A DNA stretch of 64,000 nt, taken from positions 22,206 to 86,205 of the forward strand of contig JAIMBH010000006.1 in the NCBI GenBank assembly GCA_023511485.1, written 5' to 3'. This DNA comes from Bacillota bacterium. GTDB taxonomy: Bacteria > Actinomycetota > Aquicultoria > Aquicultorales > Aquicultoraceae. The position numbers and the translations under genes are program-made. Positions 1 through 9,334 of this stretch are shown here, piece by piece (position 1 is the first letter of the stretch; each line of letters begins with the position of its first letter). Below the pieces are notes generated by a model. It was not told where the DNA came from. It worked only from the letters and a program-made list of their open reading frames with translations, and did not search any database.

Positions 1-184
1 TGGATTGTTTCTATATCTCTTAGCGTAACTGGCACTATTTGGTAGTGTTTAAATTTACGTGTTATAGTCAGTTTTAGCGGTTTTTTAGTCGATATAAGTA
101 GTTAAATGGATTTCAATATTGTTCAGGCAAATATTTGCTGGATAGCGGATAGATTTGGTAGATGGTGAATAAATACTTGGATGA

Positions 185-1480
185 GTGATTATATTGTTAC
201 CACAAATTAAATTAAGTGCAGGCTTTAGTGACGAAGAAGCGCGAAAGTATATAGCGAAGCCGCTTTTCGAAAAACCAGAAGTTGAAGCAGCCGTATACGA
301 AATAGTAAATAACGTAAGGCGTAACGGCGACAAGGCGCTTTTCGAATATACGGAGAAGTTTGACAAGATATCGCTTACTCCTGAAACAATAAAAGTTACT
401 CAGGAGGAGTTTGATGCTGCGTATTCGCTGATAGAAGCCGATCTTTTGGGTGCCATAAAGGATGCCATAAGAAGGATTACCGCTTTTCACGCAAAGCAGA
501 AGGAGAACTCCTGGTTTACAACTGGAAACGGGGCGTTTCTTGGCCAGCTGGTCAGGCCGGTGGAAAGAGCCGGTATATATGTGCCCGGTGGGAGAGCTGC
601 ATATCCATCATCGGTGTTAATGAATGCGATTCCTGCAAAAGTAGCCGGAGTTCCTGAAATAGTAATGGTAGTTCCAGGAGCCATTCGTGCCGAGGTTTTA
701 GTTGCTGCTGCCGAGGTTGGCGTAAACGAAGTCTACAAGATCGGTGGAGCCCAGGCGATAGCGGCGCTTGCATTTGGAACTGAGTCGGTGCCAAAAGTCG
801 ATGTCATATCAGGCCCAGGCAATATCTATGTTACCCTCGCAAAGAAGATGGTCGTTGGCAGCGTAAATATAGATATGTTGGCAGGCCCCAGTGAAATTGT
901 AGTAATTGCCGATGCAAAGGCAAACCCAACCTATATAGCCGCCGATATGCTTGCACAAGCTGAGCACGATCCTGATGCCACCGCGATACTTATAACCGAC
1001 TCGCAACGTATAGCTAAAGAGGTGGCGGTAGCGCTTGACCTGCAGATCAGCCGGTTAGAGCGCAAAGAAATAGCCGAGCAATCCATCAAAGATAACGGTA
1101 AGATATTCGTAGTCGAGTCGATTGCCGATGCAATACGGCTTGCAAATATAATAGCTCCTGAGCACCTTGAGCTAATGATAGAAAATCCGCTTGAGTCTTT
1201 GGGATCGGTCAGAAACGCAGGAGCGATATTTTTGGGTGCATATGCGCCCGAGGCGATAGGAGACTACATAGCTGGGCCAAACCATATCTTGCCGACCAGT
1301 GGGACAGCTCGCTTTTACTCCCCGCTTGGCGTTTATAATTTCTTGAAGAGGTCAAGCGTGTTAAGTTTTTCAAGGCAATCTTTTACAGATGTTGCTGATT
1401 CTGCCATCAGCATAGCCAATAGCGAGGGACTGTCTGGGCATGCAAAGTCGGTGAGATATAGGCTTGAGAGCGGCGATTGA
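185..1480 (+). CDS. hisD: Histidinol dehydrogenase
   Basis: Catalyses the last two steps of histidine synthesis, NAD+-dependent oxidation of L-histidinol to histidine, in the cytoplasm. At 431 residues it has the normal family length. The signature around DMLAQAEHDPDA carries the zinc-binding Gln and His, APEHLEL carries the catalytic Glu-His pair, and the GLSGHAKS C-terminus supplies the last metal His. The start is GTG at 185; the ATG at 181 is out of frame. It is the first visible gene of a his operon whose upstream part, perhaps including hisG, lies outside the window. No clear promoter is seen in the first 184 bases. Confidence 0.96.
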   Translation: MIILLPQIKLSAGFSDEEARKYIAKPLFEKPEVEAAVYEIVNNVRRNGDKALFEYTEKFDKISLTPETIKVTQEEFDAAYSLIEADLLGAIKDAIRRITAFHAKQKENSWFTTGNGAFLGQLVRPVERAGIYVPGGRAAYPSSVLMNAIPAKVAGVPEIVMVVPGAIRAEVLVAAAEVGVNEVYKIGGAQAIAALAFGTESVPKVDVISGPGNIYVTLAKKMVVGSVNIDMLAGPSEIVVIADAKANPTYIAADMLAQAEHDPDATAILITDSQRIAKEVAVALDLQISRLERKEIAEQSIKDNGKIFVVESIADAIRLANIIAPEHLELMIENPLESLGSVRNAGAIFLGAYAPEAIGDYIAGPNHILPTSGTARFYSPLGVYNFLKRSSVLSFSRQSFTDVADSAISIANSEGLSGHAKSVRYRLESGD

Positions 1481-1531
1481 AGGTCCTATTTGCTGGCAAC
1501 GTTGATTTAATGTTAACCTTAAATATTTATT

Positions 1532-2602
1532 TTGAGGCGCGTGAGAACTATTATGATCGGTCCGAGGCCGCAGGTTGCGGCGACAAAACCATACCACATA
1601 CCAGATGTTAAGGCGGATATATTCATGTCTGCAAACGAGAGCCCGTACAACTTACCTGAGGCGATTCTTGAACAAATCAAAGATGCGCTTGACGATATAG
1701 CATACAATAGGTATCCAGATCCACAATCGCTTGAGCTGAGGGAGCTTATCAGTTCACATTTTGGCTTAGAAGCTGGTAACGTATTTGTTGGTAATGGTGG
1801 TGATGAGGTCATACAGAATCTCTATCTCGCATACGGCGGTTCCGGCAGAAAAGCGGTCACCTTTGAGCCCATGTTTGAGGTTTACGGGATAACGGGTCGC
1901 ATGACCGATACCGAGATAGTTTCTATTTTGCGTAACCCCGACGACCTTAAAGCAGACGATTCTATAAAGCAGGCCTACGGGATAGACGCAGCACTCATAT
2001 TTTTATGTAACCCTAACAACCCAACCGGCGATACCGTGCCCATAGATAGAATTGAAGAGCTTCTGCAAAACACAGAGGCCTTAGTGGTGATAGATGAGGC
2101 GTATGGCGAGTTTAGCGGTGAGACTGCACTGCCACTTCTTGCAAAGTACGAAAACCTGGCGATTTTAAAGACGTTTTCAAAAGCGTTCTCTCTGGCAGGC
2201 TTAAGAGCAGGGTATTTGCTTGCAAGCGAAGAGGTTGTCGGGAACCTTATGAAGGTAAAGCTATTCTTTAATTTTAGCAAGCTATCACAGGCAATAGCAA
2301 AAATAGCTTTTGCAAATCGAGCGGTATTTGATAAACAAATACAGGTGATTTTGAGGGATAGAGATAAGCTCTTTGCCGAGATGTCTAAGATTGAGGGGAT
2401 AAAAGTTTTTCCAAGCCGCTCGAATTTTATCTTGTTTAGAACAAACAAGCCGGCAACCGATGTATGGCAGTCTATATTGGATAAGGGAATCCTTATCCGA
2501 AATTGCAGCAATCTGGTGCTTCTTGAGAACTGCCTGCGCGTGACGGTTGGAACGCCGGAGGAAAACCGGGCATTTCTAGATGCATTGCGAGAGAGCGTAT
2601 AG
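1532..2602 (+). CDS. hisC: Histidinol-phosphate aminotransferase
   Basis: PLP-dependent class I/II aminotransferase converting imidazole-acetol phosphate and glutamate to histidinol phosphate. It shows the NPNNPTGD motif and the PLP-lysine region TFSKAFSLAGLRAG. Its length of about 350 residues is typical. The start is uncertain: TTG 1532, GTG 1541 and ATG 1553 are all in frame, and a GAGG at 1534-1537 gives no optimal spacing to any of them. It lies 51 bp after hisD, so it is probably co-transcribed. Confidence 0.94.
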   Translation: MRRVRTIMIGPRPQVAATKPYHIPDVKADIFMSANESPYNLPEAILEQIKDALDDIAYNRYPDPQSLELRELISSHFGLEAGNVFVGNGGDEVIQNLYLAYGGSGRKAVTFEPMFEVYGITGRMTDTEIVSILRNPDDLKADDSIKQAYGIDAALIFLCNPNNPTGDTVPIDRIEELLQNTEALVVIDEAYGEFSGETALPLLAKYENLAILKTFSKAFSLAGLRAGYLLASEEVVGNLMKVKLFFNFSKLSQAIAKIAFANRAVFDKQIQVILRDRDKLFAEMSKIEGIKVFPSRSNFILFRTNKPATDVWQSILDKGILIRNCSNLVLLENCLRVTVGTPEENRAFLDALRESV

Positions 2603-2697
2603 CAGTGTTTGACCGCCGGTTGCGGCGTGCACTTAAGAAAGAACTTATTTAATATTTAAGGTTGTACCGTTTTTACCGGGTGTAACTGGAGGACAAA

Positions 2698-3294
2698 TTG
2701 GATAGGGTATCTAAAGTAGCAAGGAAAACCAAGGAAACGGATATTCGGGTCGAATTGAGCCTGGATGGGCAGGGTAACACTGAAATAAACACGGGCATCC
2801 CGTTCTTTAACCACATGCTATCCGCGTTGGGTAAGCACGGCATTCTTGATCTAAAAGTAATAGCCAAAGGGGACCTTGAGGTAGATGGCCACCATACTGT
2901 TGAAGACGTTGGGATATGCCTGGGCCAGGCGTTAAAAGAAGCCCTGGGTGACAAAAGAGGGATAAGGCGCTACGGAAGCGCTGTTATACCTATGGATGAG
3001 TCTCTCGCGCTTGTTGCGATGGATATAAGCGGTAGGCCATACCTTGTCTATGATGTTAATTTGCCGGTTGAGACAATAGGGACGTATGATACAAATCTAA
3101 CAGTCGAGTTCTTACAGGCATTTGTAGCCAGCGCAGGAGTAACTCTACATGTTAAGATGTTATCAGGCAGAAACGCACACCATATGGTTGAAGCCATATT
3201 TAAAGGATTGGCGCTGGCACTGCAGGCCGCAGTTGAAATCAATCCAAGAGTAGCGGAAATGGTGCCTTCAACAAAAGACATGATTGAAGGATAA
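2698..3294 (+). CDS. hisB: Imidazoleglycerol-phosphate dehydratase
   Basis: Mn-dependent dehydratase forming imidazole-acetol phosphate. It is the monofunctional 198-residue form without the histidinol-phosphatase domain seen in enterobacteria. The metal-binding histidine clusters are visible as FFNHML, GHHTVEDVG and AHHMVEAIFKGLA. The TTG start at 2698 is fixed by a strong GGAGG at 2688-2692. It is the third gene of the his operon. Confidence 0.96.
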   Translation: MDRVSKVARKTKETDIRVELSLDGQGNTEINTGIPFFNHMLSALGKHGILDLKVIAKGDLEVDGHHTVEDVGICLGQALKEALGDKRGIRRYGSAVIPMDESLALVAMDISGRPYLVYDVNLPVETIGTYDTNLTVEFLQAFVASAGVTLHVKMLSGRNAHHMVEAIFKGLALALQAAVEINPRVAEMVPSTKDMIEG

Positions 3295-3357
3295 AGTGTT
3301 GGCGCTATAACGCAAGTTTTAGTTAAGAATTAAAATAGTAAATTGCAACGCAAAACT

Positions 3358-3377
3358 CAGAGCCCTGAGGGGCTCTG
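3358..3377 (+). other. Perfect 8-bp hairpin between hisB and hisH
   Basis: CAGAGCCC pairs with GGGCTCTG around a TGAG loop. No T-tract follows, so it is more likely a processing or stability hairpin than a terminator. The his genes continue downstream. Confidence 0.5.
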
Positions 3378-3421
3378 AATGGGCCGCAGTCTAAGCAAAG
3401 CGGAGAAGGACTCTGGATAGG

Positions 3422-4039
3422 GTGAGACAAAATTTGATAGCCATAATCGACTATGGAATGGGGAATTTGCGAAGCGTTGAGAAGGCTTTTGAGAAGCTAG
3501 GCTTTGAAGTTGCGATATCGAGCGATCCTGGCTTCATTAGCCGGGCTGATGGCGTTATACTGCCTGGCGTCGGTGCATTCGCTGACTGCATGGCAAATCT
3601 TCTCTCAGCCGGTATGGAAAGAGCTGTTAGGGATAGTATAGCAAGCGGCAAACCGTTTCTCGGTATCTGCCTTGGTCTGCAGCTTCTCTTTAGACAGAGC
3701 GAGGAAGACGGCCTGCACGATGGACTTGCTATTTTTGATGGCAGAGTAAGAAGGCTTCCTGAGGGTCAAAAAATCCCTCATATGGGATGGAACCAGGTAA
3801 GATATACAAAGCGAGCACCTATTTTCGAGGGCGTTCCTGAGGGGTCCAATTTTTACTTTGTCCATTCCTATTATGTGGACCCGGATGATAAAGGGATTAT
3901 AGCTACGACTACGGATTACGGCTTGGAATTTACATCCAGTGTGTGGAGTGAGAATATATTTGCCGTCCAGTTTCATCCGGAAAAAAGCGGTGAAGTTGGC
4001 CTAAAAGTATTGGCAAATTTTGGGAGGTTATGCAAGTGA
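3422..4039 (+). CDS. hisH: Imidazole glycerol phosphate synthase, glutaminase subunit
   Basis: Class I glutamine amidotransferase that passes ammonia to HisF. The nucleophilic Cys is in GICLGLQLLF, and the His-Glu pair is in VQFHPEKS near the C-terminus. Its length of 205 residues is normal. The start is GTG at 3422. It overlaps hisA by 10 bases, so the two are translationally coupled. Confidence 0.96.
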   Translation: MRQNLIAIIDYGMGNLRSVEKAFEKLGFEVAISSDPGFISRADGVILPGVGAFADCMANLLSAGMERAVRDSIASGKPFLGICLGLQLLFRQSEEDGLHDGLAIFDGRVRRLPEGQKIPHMGWNQVRYTKRAPIFEGVPEGSNFYFVHSYYVDPDDKGIIATTTDYGLEFTSSVWSENIFAVQFHPEKSGEVGLKVLANFGRLCK

Positions 4040-4776
4040 TAATTTACCCGGCCATCGATATCATGGATGGTAAATGCGTGCGGTTGTATCAGGGACGTGC
4101 AGATAAGGTCACCGTGTATGCGGATGAGCCAGCCGATATGGCTTTGAGATGGCAGAGCGAAGGCGCCGAATTTTTGCACTTAGTTGACCTTAATGGTGCC
4201 TTCGAGGGCTCGCTACGAAATCTGGCCGCTGTTGAAAATATCGTAAATGCCGTAAACATCCCGGTTCAGTTGGGCGGCGGCTTAAGAACTTTAGAAGACC
4301 TGGATAAGGTCTTCAGCGTTGGTATTTCCAGGGCGATACTTGGTACCTCTGTTATCACAAACCCTGAGCTTGTTAAAGCGGCCTGTTCAAAGTATCCGGG
4401 TAAAATAGTTGCCGGAATCGACGCTCGGGACGGCAGAGTTTCTATCAAAGGCTGGGTCGAGGATACCGATATCTTTGCCTCCGACTTAGCTATGCAGCTT
4501 GAGCTGTATGGTATCAGCCGAATCGTATATACTGATATACTGTCAGACGGCACGCAAAAAGGGGTAAACATTTTTGCCACAGAGGAGCTTGCTGAGAATA
4601 TAAACATACCTGTTATAGCGTCGGGTGGCGTATCCACTATAAGTGATATCCATCAACTAAAACCACTGCAGGCCTCCGGGGTCGAAGGTGTGATAATTGG
4701 ACGCGCTCTCTATGAGGGAAAATTTACCTTGGCCGAGGCAATAGAGGCCGCGAGGTGGGATCATGCTAACCGTTAG
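4030..4776 (+). CDS. hisA: ProFAR isomerase (HisA)
   Basis: (beta/alpha)8-barrel isomerase converting ProFAR to PRFAR. The N-terminal catalytic Asp is in [16 protein letters not shown]. The second catalytic Asp is in [12 protein letters not shown], and phosphate-binding glycines are present in GGGLR and ASGGV. It has 248 residues, and GGGAGG-like sequence precedes the ATG at 4030. It overlaps hisH by 10 bases and hisF by 14. In some actinobacteria the HisA homologue (PriA) also performs the TrpF reaction; a dedicated trpF at 17157 makes that unnecessary here. Confidence 0.95.
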   Translation: MQVIIYPAIDIMDGKCVRLYQGRADKVTVYADEPADMALRWQSEGAEFLHLVDLNGAFEGSLRNLAAVENIVNAVNIPVQLGGGLRTLEDLDKVFSVGISRAILGTSVITNPELVKAACSKYPGKIVAGIDARDGRVSIKGWVEDTDIFASDLAMQLELYGISRIVYTDILSDGTQKGVNIFATEELAENINIPVIASGGVSTISDIHQLKPLQASGVEGVIIGRALYEGKFTLAEAIEAARWDHANR

Positions 4777-5521
4777 GGTAATCCCCTGCCTTGATGTGCA
4801 TGCGGGGCGTGTTGTAAAAGGCGTAAACTTTGTGAATCTGCGCGATGCCGGCGATCCGGTTGAGCTTGCCTCGGCCTACGACAAAGAAGGAGCAGATGAA
4901 CTAGTCTTTCTGGACATAACCGCCTCCCATGAAGGGCGCGATACTATCTTTGATGTCGCCTCACGCACAGCCGAGGAAGTGTTCATTCCCTACACCGTTG
5001 GCGGCGGCATTAAGTCGAGCGATGATATAAGGCGTATGTTAAGCACGGGTGCAGATAAAATCTCGATGAATAGCGCAGCCGTTAGAAATCCTGAACTAAT
5101 CAGGGAAACGTCCCGCCGGTTTGGCTCGCAGTGTATAGTTGTTGCGATCGATGCAAGAAAAGTAGGGCCGGATAAATGGGAGGTCTACGTAAATGGTGGG
5201 CGTGTGCCAGTCGGCCTCGACGCAGTCGAATGGGCCAGAAAAGTTGAGGAGCTTGGAGCTGGCGAGATTCTTTTGACTAGTATGGATTGTGATGGCACAA
5301 AAGACGGTTACGACCTGCCGCTTACCAGGGCGATAGTTAATGCGGTCAACATTCCGGTTATCGCATCTGGAGGTGCCGGAAAACTTGAACATTTCGCGGA
5401 AGTTATTGTTGAGACAGGAGCCGACGCCGTACTTGCTGCTTCCCTGTTCCACTATGGCGAGCTATCCATCCGCGAAGTAAAAGAGTATATGGCTAAGCAG
5501 GGAATTCCGGTGAGGATGTAG
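4763..5521 (+). CDS. hisF: Imidazole glycerol phosphate synthase, cyclase subunit
   Basis: Barrel partner of HisH that makes imidazole glycerol phosphate and AICAR. The catalytic Asp residues are in [13 protein letters not shown] and in [13 protein letters not shown]. Its 252 residues match the family. It starts inside the end of hisA, with 14 bases of overlap. Confidence 0.97.
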   Translation: MLTVRVIPCLDVHAGRVVKGVNFVNLRDAGDPVELASAYDKEGADELVFLDITASHEGRDTIFDVASRTAEEVFIPYTVGGGIKSSDDIRRMLSTGADKISMNSAAVRNPELIRETSRRFGSQCIVVAIDARKVGPDKWEVYVNGGRVPVGLDAVEWARKVEELGAGEILLTSMDCDGTKDGYDLPLTRAIVNAVNIPVIASGGAGKLEHFAEVIVETGADAVLAASLFHYGELSIREVKEYMAKQGIPVRM

Positions 5522-5535
5522 GCCTGGGAGAAAAG

Positions 5536-5558
5536 GGTCCATGGTTAGTCCATGAACC
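5536..5558 (+). other. Hairpin after hisF
   Basis: GGTCCATGG pairs with CCATGAACC across a 5-nt loop with one mismatch. No U-tract follows. It may attenuate or protect the his transcript before the small gene at 5623. Confidence 0.4.
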
Positions 5559-5622
5559 TTAAACTATTATGGGTATCATCTCTAATGTCGTAATATAGTA
5601 AATATCGGGGGAGATGGTACGC

Positions 5623-5820
5623 ATGCTGGAGAGCGATGTCGGAAGGGCTCATATAAAAAGCATTATTGATAAGCATCTGGTTGAGGCGGGATTTGATCCG
5701 TACGAGGGCGAAATGGCAAGAATAATCGATGCTGTTAGCCGGGCGGTTCAAGATATACTAAAGGAGTTTGCTGTGTCGCTTGCAGAACAGGTCAGGCCCA
5801 ACCAACCTGGCGGTTTTTAG
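5623..5820 (+). CDS. Small protein of unknown function in the his operon
   Basis: A 65-residue acidic, helical-looking soluble protein with no signal peptide, membrane segment or recognised motif. It begins MLESDVGRAH and ends with a Pro/Gly tail. ATG 5623 is preferred over ATG 5614 because GGGGGAG at 5607-5613 sits 9 bases upstream of the former but touches the latter. It lies between hisF and hisI, which suggests a link to histidine synthesis, but I do not recognise a family and it lacks the size expected of HisE. Confidence 0.6.
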   Translation: MLESDVGRAHIKSIIDKHLVEAGFDPYEGEMARIIDAVSRAVQDILKEFAVSLAEQVRPNQPGGF

Positions 5821-5851
5821 CAAAAAATCAAGAATGTAAAGGAGAGCGTGA

Positions 5852-6199
5852 GTGCAAGTATTAGATGAGCTGAAATTTGACGACAAAGGGCTTATACCCG
5901 CTGTTATTCAGGAGGTAGGGACTAACGAAGTGTTAATGGTTGCCTATATGGATAAAGAGGCGGTCAAGAGAACTGTTGAATCAGGAAGAACCTGGTTTTG
6001 GAGCAGGAGCCGCCAGGAGTACTGGTGCAAAGGGGAAACGTCTGGAAATATTCAAAACGTCAAAGAAATCCGCTATGATTGCGATCTTGATTGCCTTCTC
6101 GTTCTGGTAGAACAAATTGGCGTTGCCTGCCACACCGGCAACAAAACCTGTTTCTTTCGCGCGATCGATAAGAAAACTGGCGAAAGCATCGATCTTTAG
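5852..6199 (+). CDS. hisI: Phosphoribosyl-AMP cyclohydrolase
   Basis: Zn/Mg-dependent hydrolase opening the purine ring of PR-AMP. The metal-binding run DCDLDCLLVLVEQ and the downstream GVACHTGNKTCFF are diagnostic. At 115 residues it is the stand-alone HisI, not a HisIE fusion; no hisE is seen in the window. The GTG start at 5852 follows AAAGGAG. Confidence 0.96.
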   Translation: MQVLDELKFDDKGLIPAVIQEVGTNEVLMVAYMDKEAVKRTVESGRTWFWSRSRQEYWCKGETSGNIQNVKEIRYDCDLDCLLVLVEQIGVACHTGNKTCFFRAIDKKTGESIDL

Positions 6200-6505
6200 T
6201 TGGTATAGTTGGTCGCCTGCCAATTGAAATTACCAATCATACTGCTAGCCAATAGTGTATGTATTTAGCCTAAACTAAATTAGCCTAAACAAAACAATCA
6301 AATCATCTGCAATAACCTGTGATTAGAACTCAGATACTTCTCTAAAATCGCAAATGGATTTTCCAAGCATAAAAGCAGTACTTGGTTTTGTTTACGTATT
6401 GTGCTTGATGGCGGATTTTTACCCAACCTTAACGCTAAAAAGAGGATACGGGGGTAAAAATACGTATGGGTAGAGCTAAGGCTTATAAATCTGGAGGGAT
6501 TCAAG
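6200..6505. other. 306-bp intergenic region with a short direct repeat
   Basis: It contains two copies of TTAGCCTAAAC at 6265-6275 and 6280-6290, a 15-bp period, in otherwise AT-rich sequence. The copies could be a regulator site for the gene at 6506, but no clear -35/-10 pair is apparent. Nothing else is recognised. Confidence 0.35.
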
Positions 6506-7069
6506 ATGGCCGATATGATGAATAAAACGGTGCTGTTCTTAGCAGTTAATGGATTTGAGGCAAGGGCATTTGAGACGCTATGGAGCTGCTTTGGAAATCT
6601 TAACGCATCCACGCGCATTGCCAGTTTTAACGCTGATGACGAGATAAGGAGTGTTGACGGTATTGTCAACACTCGCAGCGACATGTCGTTTAATGATGCC
6701 GCTGTGCGGATGCCCGGCGATCAACCGTTCCCCGATGTTGTTGTTATAGCGGATAATAAGACAGCTGAGGCAATTATGAATGATGATGATGCGTTAACTA
6801 TTATAAGGGATGCAAACGACCGTGGGGCGGCAGTTGTAGCAATCGATGATGGCGTGAAAGCTCTTATCGCCGCAGATGTTATAAGCGGGCGAACGGTTGC
6901 AGCACCACGGGAACTAAGCGATGAACTGCAGAAAGTGGGCGCAAAGCTCTCAGAAGTGCCCCTTGCGGTAAGCGATAACATCTTCACGGCGATTTCAGAA
7001 GGTGATTTGATGGCTTTATGTAATCTGGTTTCTGATTACATCACGGGGCTGGAAGAGGAGGTAGCGTAG
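6506..7069 (+). CDS. DJ-1/PfpI-fold protein lacking the catalytic Cys
   Basis: 187 residues that follow the DJ-1/PfpI pattern. The first strand is VLFLAVNGFEARAFE, with the conserved Glu. The central segment is VVAIDDGVKALIAADVISGR, and a DVV-strand core lies between them. In active relatives the nucleophile elbow reads A-I-C-H-G; here it is A-I-D-D-G, so both the Cys and the His are Asp. It is therefore probably not a Cys-dependent deglycase or protease and may be a binding or structural member. A strong GGAGGGA precedes the ATG. It stands alone between hisI and the trp leader. Confidence 0.6.
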   Translation: MADMMNKTVLFLAVNGFEARAFETLWSCFGNLNASTRIASFNADDEIRSVDGIVNTRSDMSFNDAAVRMPGDQPFPDVVVIADNKTAEAIMNDDDALTIIRDANDRGAAVVAIDDGVKALIAADVISGRTVAAPRELSDELQKVGAKLSEVPLAVSDNIFTAISEGDLMALCNLVSDYITGLEEEVA

Positions 7070-7090
7070 GCTCAAAGCGCATTAAGCAAA

Positions 7091-7119
7091 TTGACACCCC
7101 TTCCCCCATGTGATAACCT
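7091..7119 (+). promoter_or_regulatory. Promoter of the trpE T-box leader
   Basis: TTGACA at 7091-7096, a 17-bp spacer ending in an extended -10 TG, and TAACCT at 7114-7119. Transcription would begin near 7126, just before T-box stem I. An identical promoter lies at 12719-12747. Confidence 0.65.
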
Positions 7120-7125
7120 GATACT

Positions 7126-7479
7126 AAATAAATAGCTTAAAGCCATAGATGGGGAAAGTAGGCTAGAGAAGAAGGTAATAAGCGAGCCGGGTTTGGTGAA
7201 AGCCGGTACCGGAAGACTAGCTGAGTGGGCCCCGGAGGCGCAAGGGCGAAATTAGAAATTAGAAAGTAAAAGCTAATATCTAAGAGTAGTCCTGCCGGAG
7301 TCTTCACCGTTAAAAGAAGAGGGATATAAATAGCCTTAAAAGCTATCGTATCCTAAAAGAGGCAGAGTAAAAGATGTTAGAGATTGTTTTTAGATTCTAA
7401 TATCTGGTCTCTGTAAAGTTGGGTGGCACCACGAGAGAGATAACCCTCGTCCCATGATAGGGATTTGAGGGTTTTTTTA
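7126..7479 (+). promoter_or_regulatory. Tryptophan T-box riboswitch (transcription attenuator), copy 1
   Basis: Stem I starts with GGGG (7151-7154) pairing CCCC (7230-7233). Above it is a specifier loop closed by GCTAG/CTAGC. The 3' side of the loop reads TGAGTGGG, placing the UGG Trp codon at 7226-7228. The T-box GGTGGCACCACG is at 7422-7433, and its TGGC bulge would pair with GCCA, the G73-CCA end of tRNA-Trp. The terminator stem is AACCCTC 7442-7448 with GAGGGTT 7467-7473, followed by a T run. Uncharged tRNA-Trp is expected to favour read-through into trpE. Confidence 0.92.
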
Positions 7480-7626
7480 TTTTTATAACTTTTTAGCTAT
7501 CAGCAGTTAGCTAAAGAAGAATAAAAACTAATAGCTGCGAGCTGAAAGCTGAGAGCTAGTAGCTAATAGAGAAAATAGAGCGTTATTAATTAAAAATGAC
7601 CGATATAAAACAGGCGGAGGATTAGC

Positions 7627-9102
7627 ATGTATACACCATCCAGAAGCGAGTTTAAGAAGCTGGCATCAGAGCACAACCTTATTCCGGTTTACAGGGAAAT
7701 TATCGCCGATATGGATACGCCCGTTTCCGCGTTTAATAAGCTGGGGGATGAAGTCGGATCGTTTTTGCTTGAAAGTGTTGTTGGTGGAGATCAGCTCGGC
7801 AGGTATTCATTTTTGGGCAGCGATCCTTATCTGATAATTACTGCGCGCGGGAATAGAGTAACGATTGAAGGCAAGGAAGAGGCTCAGCTGGATAACGTAG
7901 ATGACCCATTAAAAATAGTTGAGGAGAAGGTGCTCGCGTTTAACGCAGCGCAAGTAAACGGCCTTCCCCCTTTTTTTGGTGGTGCTGTCGGGTATATCGG
8001 GTACGATGCTGTTAGATATTTCGAGCGCATACCTAAAACTGCGGTCGATGATTTAAAAATCCCAGAGATGGTATTTCTTTTTACCGATACCGTTATCGCC
8101 TTCGATCACATTAAGCACAAAATAAAGGTGATCGCCAACATGCGAATCAACGGCGGTGATATCAATAAGCTTTACAGCAAAGCTATAGAAAAAATTGATC
8201 ATATAATAAAGAAACTGAGAAATCCACATACTTCCACCCAGCTGGTTGAAATGGCAAGGTATAAAACCAAAGAATTCTCATCCAATGTTTCCGAGGAGCA
8301 ATTTATCGAAATGGTTAAAAAGGCAAAGGAATATATTCACAGCGGCCATATATTTCAGGTGGTTCTGTCGCAGAGGTTCTCAACGCCTTTAAAAATCCCC
8401 CCGTTTGATGTGTACCGTGTCCTGCGGACAATCAATCCATCGCCTTACATGATCTACCTTAAGCTAAAAGATTGCACAATCGCGGGTGCCTCACCTGAAC
8501 CTTTGATCCAGGTGCAGGACGGCGCCGTAACGACAAGGCCAATTGCTGGAACGAGGCCAAGGGGAAAGACTACAGAAGAGGAGCAAAAGCTGGAGCAGGA
8601 CCTTTTGGCGGATGAGAAGGAAAAGGCCGAGCACGTCATGCTTGTTGATCTTGGGAGAAACGATATTGGAAGGGTCTGTAGAGCTGGAACAGTCAAGGTG
8701 GATGACTTGATGTATGTCGAAAGATATTCACACGTGATGCACATTGTTTCCACTGTAAGTGGAAAACTGGCTGAGGGCAAAAGTGCATTTGATGCGCTAC
8801 GAGCTACATTTCCGGCAGGTACCGTGTCGGGTGCTCCTAAAATTAGGGCGATGGAGATAATCGACGAGCTTGAGCCGACTGCAAGGGGACCTTACGCAGG
8901 AATTTACGGTTACTTTGGGTTTAATGGAAGCCTTGATTGTGGAATAACTATAAGAACGATAGTTGTGAAGGACGGACGGGCCTATATTCAGGCCGGTGCC
9001 GGAATTGTGGCTGATTCGGTTCCTGAAAAAGAATACATAGAGACCAAAAACAAAGCCAGGGCACTTTTTGCTGCTGTTGACCAGGCTGGGTATATGATGT
9101 AA
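7627..9102 (+). CDS. trpE: Anthranilate synthase component I
   Basis: Makes anthranilate from chorismate, using ammonia from the TrpG glutaminase. It has 491 residues. The N-terminal feedback site is seen in SFLLESVVGGDQLGRYSFLG and NPSPYM. Chorismate-site motifs are GASPEPL, RPIAGTRPRG, LGRNDIGRV, PAGTVSGAPKIRAMEII and QAGAGIVADS. The ATG follows GGCGGAGG inside the T-box repeat. Unusually, it is separated from trpG by 4.2 kb of unrelated genes and a second copy of its own leader. Confidence 0.97.
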   Translation: MYTPSRSEFKKLASEHNLIPVYREIIADMDTPVSAFNKLGDEVGSFLLESVVGGDQLGRYSFLGSDPYLIITARGNRVTIEGKEEAQLDNVDDPLKIVEEKVLAFNAAQVNGLPPFFGGAVGYIGYDAVRYFERIPKTAVDDLKIPEMVFLFTDTVIAFDHIKHKIKVIANMRINGGDINKLYSKAIEKIDHIIKKLRNPHTSTQLVEMARYKTKEFSSNVSEEQFIEMVKKAKEYIHSGHIFQVVLSQRFSTPLKIPPFDVYRVLRTINPSPYMIYLKLKDCTIAGASPEPLIQVQDGAVTTRPIAGTRPRGKTTEEEQKLEQDLLADEKEKAEHVMLVDLGRNDIGRVCRAGTVKVDDLMYVERYSHVMHIVSTVSGKLAEGKSAFDALRATFPAGTVSGAPKIRAMEIIDELEPTARGPYAGIYGYFGFNGSLDCGITIRTIVVKDGRAYIQAGAGIVADSVPEKEYIETKNKARALFAAVDQAGYMM

Positions 9103-9334
9103 ATAATAAGTATGTCAAAAGTATATCGATTAGTATTCAGGTTGATTTGCTTGTTAAGTTAGCTAACGCTTTGCTGTTGACGTTACCTCTACATGCCCAT
9201 AAAATCAAAGTCGGAATGGTGTCAAAGTTGGAATACTATAAACAGAATAATTTGGAAGACTTCTAAATTACCCTGTTAAAGTCTAAGCATATAGCTACGT
9301 TTATCTCTCCGAACTGCTCTAGGCTGGTTTAGCA

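Larger units (their letters stand above)
7088..7627 (+). repeat. 540-bp perfect direct repeat, copy 1 (T-box leader)
   Basis: This segment is identical to 12716-13255 at every base I compared, at a constant offset of 5628. It contains a promoter, a complete tryptophan T-box with terminator, a REP-like AGCT-rich stretch and the ribosome site GGCGGAGG. Identity breaks at 7087/12715 upstream and just after the first base of the trpE ATG downstream. Copy 1 drives trpE. Confidence 0.95.

Noticed and set aside
1975..2511. 178-codon minus-strand frame inside hisC
   Set aside because: It is antisense to a well-supported hisC, has no family resemblance, and its composition follows from hisC codon usage.
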